A stretch of DNA of 64,000 nucleotides from Corinectria fuckeliana (Eukaryota > Ascomycota > Sordariomycetes > Hypocreales > Nectriaceae). Made by a program: the position numbers and the translations under genes. Under the pieces are notes generated by a model. That model searched no databases. It saw only the letters and a program-made list of their open reading frames with translations, and had not been told where the DNA came from. Shown piece by piece: positions 58,474-64,000 of this stretch (the stretch's first letter is position 1; each line of letters starts with the position of its first letter). The stretch covers positions 124,001 through 188,000 of the forward strand of contig WPDH01000067.1 in the NCBI GenBank assembly GCA_019137255.1, in the 5' to 3' direction.

Positions 58474-60373
58474 TGTGAAATAAGGGGATATATGGGGAGA
58501 TATTGGAGGTCGAGGTGGCCGAGGAGCTTGGTGAGTGGGAATATATAGTTCAGTTGAAGTAGTGAACCTGAGACGGAGGTATAAAGGGACCTATTAAGTG
58601 AAGAACATCCGAGGCGAATATGTATAGCGTTGGGCTGCGATTGTGCGACCAGCTTCCAGAGTTGGGTTTCTGAGGACCGGACAAGATAGGTTGACTGGCT
58701 GTTGCAGTTGCAATTGCAGTTTTGCTGTGTAGGTTGGTTGTGGTCTTTCTCGCTGCCACTATCGCCGCGGCTCCGGGGCAGTCACAAAGTGAGCAATAAG
58801 TGGCCGTCGCTGATTCCAGGTCTATCTCGGCAGATCAGTCTCACGCAGCGAGAATCAAGGGAAACAAAACAAAGAAAACCCACAAAAACACAGCATGGCC
58901 GTTGGGGAATTGCGGTTTAAGGAGCAAAGAAACAAGAGCCGTCAGCATCTCTCTCGGTCAACCTTCTCGGGGGTCGTCGTGGGGCGTGTTGCTGCCCTCG
59001 AACGTCTTGTCCAGTTATGCTGTGCTACGCTAAACCTAAACGGCGACCGACTGGGCTTCGGCGTCGGGGAGCATCGTCGTAGCCAATCGTTTCCGCACAT
59101 GCGCGTCAGGCAAGCTCGCCTTCTGCGCCATGCCCATCTGGGCATCAATGATCCGGCGCGTGGGCTTTCCACAAGGTGTAAGAAGGTGTATAAAGTGTAT
59201 GGTCATGACTCGTCACGCATGCGGTTGTGCAACAGCGCGAATCACCCGCCTCATCTACCGCCAAACGTCACTGGCAGCCATCCATATGTCGGGTTGTCGT
59301 GCAGGGCATGATCGAGATCCGGGAGGGCCTCAACTCAACCTGGTGACTTTGCAACCAAAATCCAAGCTGACAGGCTTTCCGACATTCACGTCGTTGCACG
59401 AGACACAGCCCGCATAGGCCCCAATTGAGTCCCCGGTGCCAACATCTCGGTACAGTTCACCCCAAAGACGTCCAACATCACTGGTTCAGAGTGAAGGACA
59501 TCGGCCAAGAATCACGGTTATCAATTAGTTTAGCTATAGAGGCATTAACATCATATCGGCTTCTATCATATCTCATATCAAACACAAACACAAGCACACC
59601 TCGTCGTTGCTTTTGTTGTCGTATACTCACTCTATCCAATCTTGACCACGTTTCAACGACCTTTCGATTCCAAGCTTGGTCCTTCTCAAAAACAATATCT
59701 TTAGCATAACTCAACTCAGCACAGCACCGTGTCCTACTTAATCCTGCACCGGACTCAAGCGAACGCGAATACGTTTGCCACTGGACTCCCATTCATTCAT
59801 TGGGCCACCCCTGAATTCCTGTTCATCCCTGCTCAACACCACCAGCCTCGTCAGTTCCCAACGCCACCAAAGCGCACGACATCAGAGGGACCCGGCCCAG
59901 CACTTCTCCAAAAACACGTTGACCACACATACACATTGATTATGTGTATAATCACCCGCGCTAGTCTATCTGGAACAGTCATAGGCCCGTAAAACAAAGG
60001 CTTGAAACCAAGGCAAAAGACAACAAATCGCGTTCGCTAGAACACATAAAAATCAGTACCACGAGAAAACTCCAGGCACGCTCTAGAAGACGGCCTCATT
60101 CCCGAGTAGGGGGACCTCGCCTCCGGTCGCAAGCCTTGATATGCATGCGAGGCGACCTGGGCAACCGAGAAACATGCCCGCTCCATGCAACAAAAACATT
60201 ATCATTCACAATCCGACCTTGTGAAGAAGCCAAACGTGTGGGCTCCTATCGGATCCCTGTTCCTACTCTGTGCCGTAGCCGTGCTCGGCTGATTCTCATT
60301 CCTGTCATCAGGATTTGTAATATAAACGTGATTTGAGCCATCGTGATGGACTCGTATGGAAGCTGGATCCTTT
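58474..60373. other. Intergenic region upstream of the transcription factor gene
   Basis: About 1.9 kb between the start of the zinc-cluster gene and the stop of the 60374-61537 gene, both on the minus strand. A long promoter like this is common for regulators. Frames at 58895-59311 plus and 59478-59792 minus show no pattern. No RNA gene is seen. Confidence 0.5.
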
Positions 60374-61537
60374 TTAAGACCGGTACCGTGAGGCGGAGCG
60401 GTCTTGGATTTGCTTCTCCGTAGAAACGTATAGTCTGTCAAGGTAGTCCATGGCTGAAGCATCCTTCAGGATCTTGGCCACCTGAATGCCGGCGGAGATC
60501 AACTGAAGAATGTTCCGGTCATCCTTGAGAGGGCGGCTCTGGTGTTTGGCGGCATGTCGCATCTCCAGCGAGTTCTCCAAAATGGTGACAAACTGCTTAA
60601 TCTGCCCATTGTATAAGACTCTCGCTGGGATGCGTCGCTTTGTCGCCAACCGCTTCAAGAGGTAGACCCATTCGGTCCACTCTCGGTCCTGAGGCCGTTC
60701 CACCGGCCTCATGTCTTGAGTCAACGGGATCGGGAATTGATATTTCGCGACGAAATCATATGCGCACTGCGAAAGTCGATCATTGACTTGACTGAGAACA
60801 CTGTCCTGTTCCTGGACGTGGAGATTCGTAGGTAGATGGGGAAGTTCTCGCTCCTGCAGTGCGATGACATCCGGCGGCGGACGCTGCAAGAACTGGTGTG
60901 GACCGTCGAATTCGTCTCGGTTCGAGGGTCTCCGTTGTGACCGAGCCTTGCTACTCGATTTCGATTTTCCACCGGGTGCGGTAGCGTTCATCCCATTCTC
61001 CAGGGAATAATCCGATAGGTTGGGCGACGCAATGATGTCGTCGACCGAATCGGTGGGCGAGTACCTGTCCTGGGTGTCCCATCCCTGAGAGCCAGAGCTC
61101 TTATAGGATCCCTGGCCAACTGCTACCTTGCCGTATGAACCAGACGGAGGTCGCGAGGTATATACCGGGCCAGAAGGGTAGACGGACTCGGCCCGCGATA
61201 CGTGGGGATTGGCGGCAATGGGCATGCCGCTAGCCAAGTTATAGGAACTAGCTGAATAATTGACGTTGGAAATACTTTGAGAGGATGGATGTTACTAAAG
61301 TGCTTGAGCAAGGGGACCTTGGTGCCTGTCTTACCTTGGAGTTTGGTAATAGACATTGTCGAACCCCCCATGTGACTGGGGTTCGGCGAAGGAACTACCA
61401 GGCGATCAGCCACTCATTGACTCCCCCGATATCGATCCAAGGATAATGACCTACCTTCGCGATGGGTTCCAGGGACCGGCAGACATGGTGGAAGATCTGT
61501 AGGCAAAGTCTGGTTGGGCCATGTCGCTCTGGCTCAT
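60374..61537 (-). CDS. Conserved-looking protein of unknown function, 347 aa
   Basis: Exons 61537-61455, 61394-61335 and 61274-60374 join in phase (both introns split a Ser codon as AG plus T) and give 347 residues. Intron donors are GTAGGT and GTAAGA; both are about 60 nt. Residues 1-160 are Ser/Gly/Tyr-rich and disordered (FAEPQSHGGFDNVYYQTPS). Residues about 190-335 look folded and helical, with NDRLSQCAYDFVAKYQFPIP, EWTEWVYLLKRLATKRRIPA, then LYNGQIKQFVTILENSLEMR and LQLISAGIQVAKILKDASAM. The Trp/Tyr-containing helical block suggests a protein-binding module. I do not recognise the family. Confidence 0.75.
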
Positions 61538-64000
61538 AGTGGTAAAAGCGCAGCGTTCACTTTGGCAAGACTTGACGAGACTTGCGGCTGATAAAGAGGA
61601 ATCCACAGGAGTAAAAGAAGCAACGAGTCCGGGTCTTGGGTTCCAAAGAAAAAACGAGACTAAAAATCGACGGACAACTTGCACACGATGGGTCCTCGGG
61701 CTGAGATCCTTGGTTTCTCCAAATAAGCTGGCTTCCAATTGACTCCGGGGGAGAATCCACGGTGACTAGGGTTTCCTGAGATGTCGAGTTCCTGGGGCTT
61801 CCTGTCGGCGATTCTAGGCGGTGTGTCCCGGGGGCCTAGGCAGGGGAGCAGTCCACAACAGCAACACCAGCTGGCTGGTACCGAGTCTCGCAGGAGACTG
61901 TGAAGCACTAATGGTGGTACAGGATGCTTGGAGCGTTTTCAGCGAACCAGTCGCCAGTTGTTGGGAGATGCTGATTGAGTTGGCACGGGAGACTGGGGGG
62001 GTGACGATCGGAATAGTGACTATTTTATCTTCGTTCGTGAGGCACCAAGGGAACTGGGCAGCATGTCAAACAGAGTGACTGACCCTGGTCGAGACGACAA
62101 TGACAAGAGAAGCCCCGTTTGCTAGTAGCGGAGTAAACAGGGACCAGCGAAGAAGCGAACCCAAGTTGTTTTTGGCAAGATTTGCAAAGAATTCGCCCCA
62201 ATACCCCAGGTAGCTGGCACGCTGGAGGGTTTCAGCGCCCGCCTTGCCGGAGAGAGAGAAGGACGCTGGTGGATGGTCTGCAGACAGCTGGAGACGCAAG
62301 CAAGCGCGGAGCCCACAACCATCGGGCGGGCCTGGATCGTGTGCGAGGGTGGGTGCGCTTGTTGATCGAGCGAGGTGCTTTGCAGCCGAAGGGAGACTGG
62401 AGAACTCTGGAGTGGGAGAGCGGGACGGGCTTTCGTCAGAGGGTCCAACAACCCAGGACTACCCCAGATGTTTGCGTGGTTGAAGGGTGGCATCTCGCCC
62501 ACTGTCTTGGCCCGAGCGAGGCAATTTCCCGGCATCATTGGGCGCTGGCGTTGTTGCCCAAGGCGCGCTGGCAGCATCAGGTAGAGATGACCTCAGGCAT
62601 GGCAATTGGAGCAGGGGACTACCTGGAACGTCGAGGAGCGGTCAATGGCCGGACTGAGAAGGTAGTCGGGCACCAAGGCCTTAGGCGATGCCAGCTAATA
62701 GCACCCAACCCCCTCCCCGGAATGATGCCCACCACCTCCTCGTACGCACTGGACCAGCTCACAACAGCACACCGGCGTACCCAGCAGCACACCACCAGAG
62801 TCCGGTTCGAAGCCCCTCTTGACCCTCACCACGCCGCAAACGGAGGAGGACTTGGCTGGGCAGCGGTTCTGGGGTTGCAACTGAGGCTTGGCCGTTGGGC
62901 AACTTGGGCGTTCACGACCACGTTGTCGAAGGGGGAAGGGGGGAAGGGGGGACGATCTGGGCGAAAGCCGCATTTCCCCGGCAAACCTTGAGGGAGGTCG
63001 TCCACCATCTCGACGACAGCATGGCCTGACGCTGATGCAAGCAGCTGGCTACGTGGGCAATGCATCTGCTCCACCAAGGCTCAAGCGCTGGCTCGTGGCA
63101 CCGCTGGCATTCGTCGGCGGCCGAACGGGCGAGTTGCCCTTGCTTTTTGCTTTGTTTCGCATGTCGCCGTGATCCATTCCAGAGTTCAGCTGCTTCAAGT
63201 TGAGGCGAAGGATTGTGGAACTCGGCGCGGCGCCAGCGAGGGAGGGAGACGTGTGATGAAGCGTATGAGGTGGGGTTTGTGGGTAAGTTCGTTTTCCCGA
63301 ACGTCGTGGTGTCGGTCGTGGTGAGTCCAACAATATGAGCAATTGTTTGGTGCGGCGCTTTCGTCTTGCTGCACTCGCCCTCTCAAGTTGTCTCAGGCTG
63401 CGGTGTCTGGTGTGTGGCAGGTGCCAGATCGTAATTAGCATACACAACCTCACCTACGCAGAATGGCAGACATAAGGCGCGCGCATGTGACCGAGCACGC
63501 GCATGGATCTGCGCAACAGGGACGGGACACGACTTGCCAGCAGTCCATCTTCGCGTCATCCTGAGCCAGGCACCTCTTTAAGGCAAGGGTCAGCCTCCGA
63601 TTGCAACCGTAGATTTTCAACCTTTTTTGCTGGGGCCGGCCGACAACGCAGCAACCACATCAGCCCGGCATATTACACTCGTATACTACCTATGTAGGAC
63701 CAGGTTGACCGTTGGTAAGTTGAGCACGCATGCGGTCAGTTGCCTTGGTAGGTCAAACTTGCAGTCCCCTCTCCAATTGACGTTGTCTCGTCAGCATCTT
63801 GAGGCAATACCTCTTTTTCCTCTCCTGCTCACAGTGAGCCGGTAAATTGCGGCGTATCGACCAAGTCAAGTTCCTTGATCGAGCTGCTTTGCCGTTGCCT
63901 GCTCGCCTTATCTCCTCCTCGCCTCCTCGCCGCCTCGGCCGCTTCTCCGAAGGCAAAATTTCAGCCGTTCAGACGCGACCTTAAAATAGACGAGGTCGGC
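61538..64000. other. Gene-free right edge
   Basis: About 2.5 kb upstream of the 60374-61537 gene. Long overlapping frames (62182-62991 plus, 62122-62577 minus, 63049-63453 minus) are Trp-, Arg- and Gly-rich with no domain, and lie in GC-rich sequence where chance frames are expected. A gene starting beyond the edge cannot be excluded. Confidence 0.45.

Noticed and set aside
58895..59311. 138-codon plus-strand frame
   Set aside because: No pattern, low-quality composition and no promoter-like context.
62182..62991. 269-codon plus-strand frame near the right edge
   Set aside because: Trp/Arg/Gly-rich composition, no domain and competing frames on the other strand; chance frame in GC-rich sequence.

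Overview
The window is a stretch of ordinary nuclear chromosome from a filamentous ascomycete (Pezizomycotina, most likely a Sordariomycete; I do not name a genus). The reasons are short 45-200 nt spliceosomal introns with GTRNGT donors and CTAAC/CTGAC branch points, compact genes on both strands, CT-rich leaders, and a gene set of fungal housekeeping families. All exon chains below were built by hand from donor, acceptor and phase agreement; each multi-exon CDS keeps an open frame across its joins.

Layout. 0-5 kb: the 3' end of a probable PUA/ASCH-like gene, a 627-aa fungal protein with a degenerate retropepsin-like region, and an isochorismatase-family hydrolase with a 16-nt microexon. 5.7-20.6 kb: MDN1/REA1 midasin, a 4,941-codon AAA+ giant with six Walker A motifs, an acidic arm and a MIDAS domain. 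21.5-30.2 kb: mitochondrial ribosomal protein bL12m, CTD-kinase subunit CTK3, pyrroline-5-carboxylate reductase, histone acetyltransferase HAT1 and an LMBR1-type membrane protein. 30.8-32.8 kb: a seven-exon CorA-like membrane protein. 33.1-35.6 kb: a relic-rich interval holding a possible small three-exon gene and degraded reading frames. 35.7-41.7 kb: phospholipase C and NRDE2. 42.7-49.9 kb: 3-ketodihydrosphingosine reductase (TSC10), URB2, MIC10 and a small single-pass membrane protein. 49.9-56.1 kb: a gene-poor interval with two tiny TATA-driven proline-rich reading frames, a disabled kinase-like relic and a half zinc-cluster motif. 56.1-61.5 kb: a Zn2Cys6-like transcription factor and an uncharacterised 347-aa protein. 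61.5-64 kb: no supportable gene.

Functionally the core genes are unlinked housekeeping functions, with a loose theme of ribosome and nuclear RNA work (MDN1, URB2, bL12m, CTK3, NRDE2, HAT1). They do not form an operon or a biosynthetic cluster. I found no mobile element with ends, no rRNA or tRNA gene, no CRISPR array and no clear new multi-gene system. The most unusual items are the microexon, the protease-like fold whose active-site Asp is replaced, the CorA-like protein without a GMN motif, and the two relic-bearing gaps whose in-frame stops look like C-to-T or G-to-A mutation.
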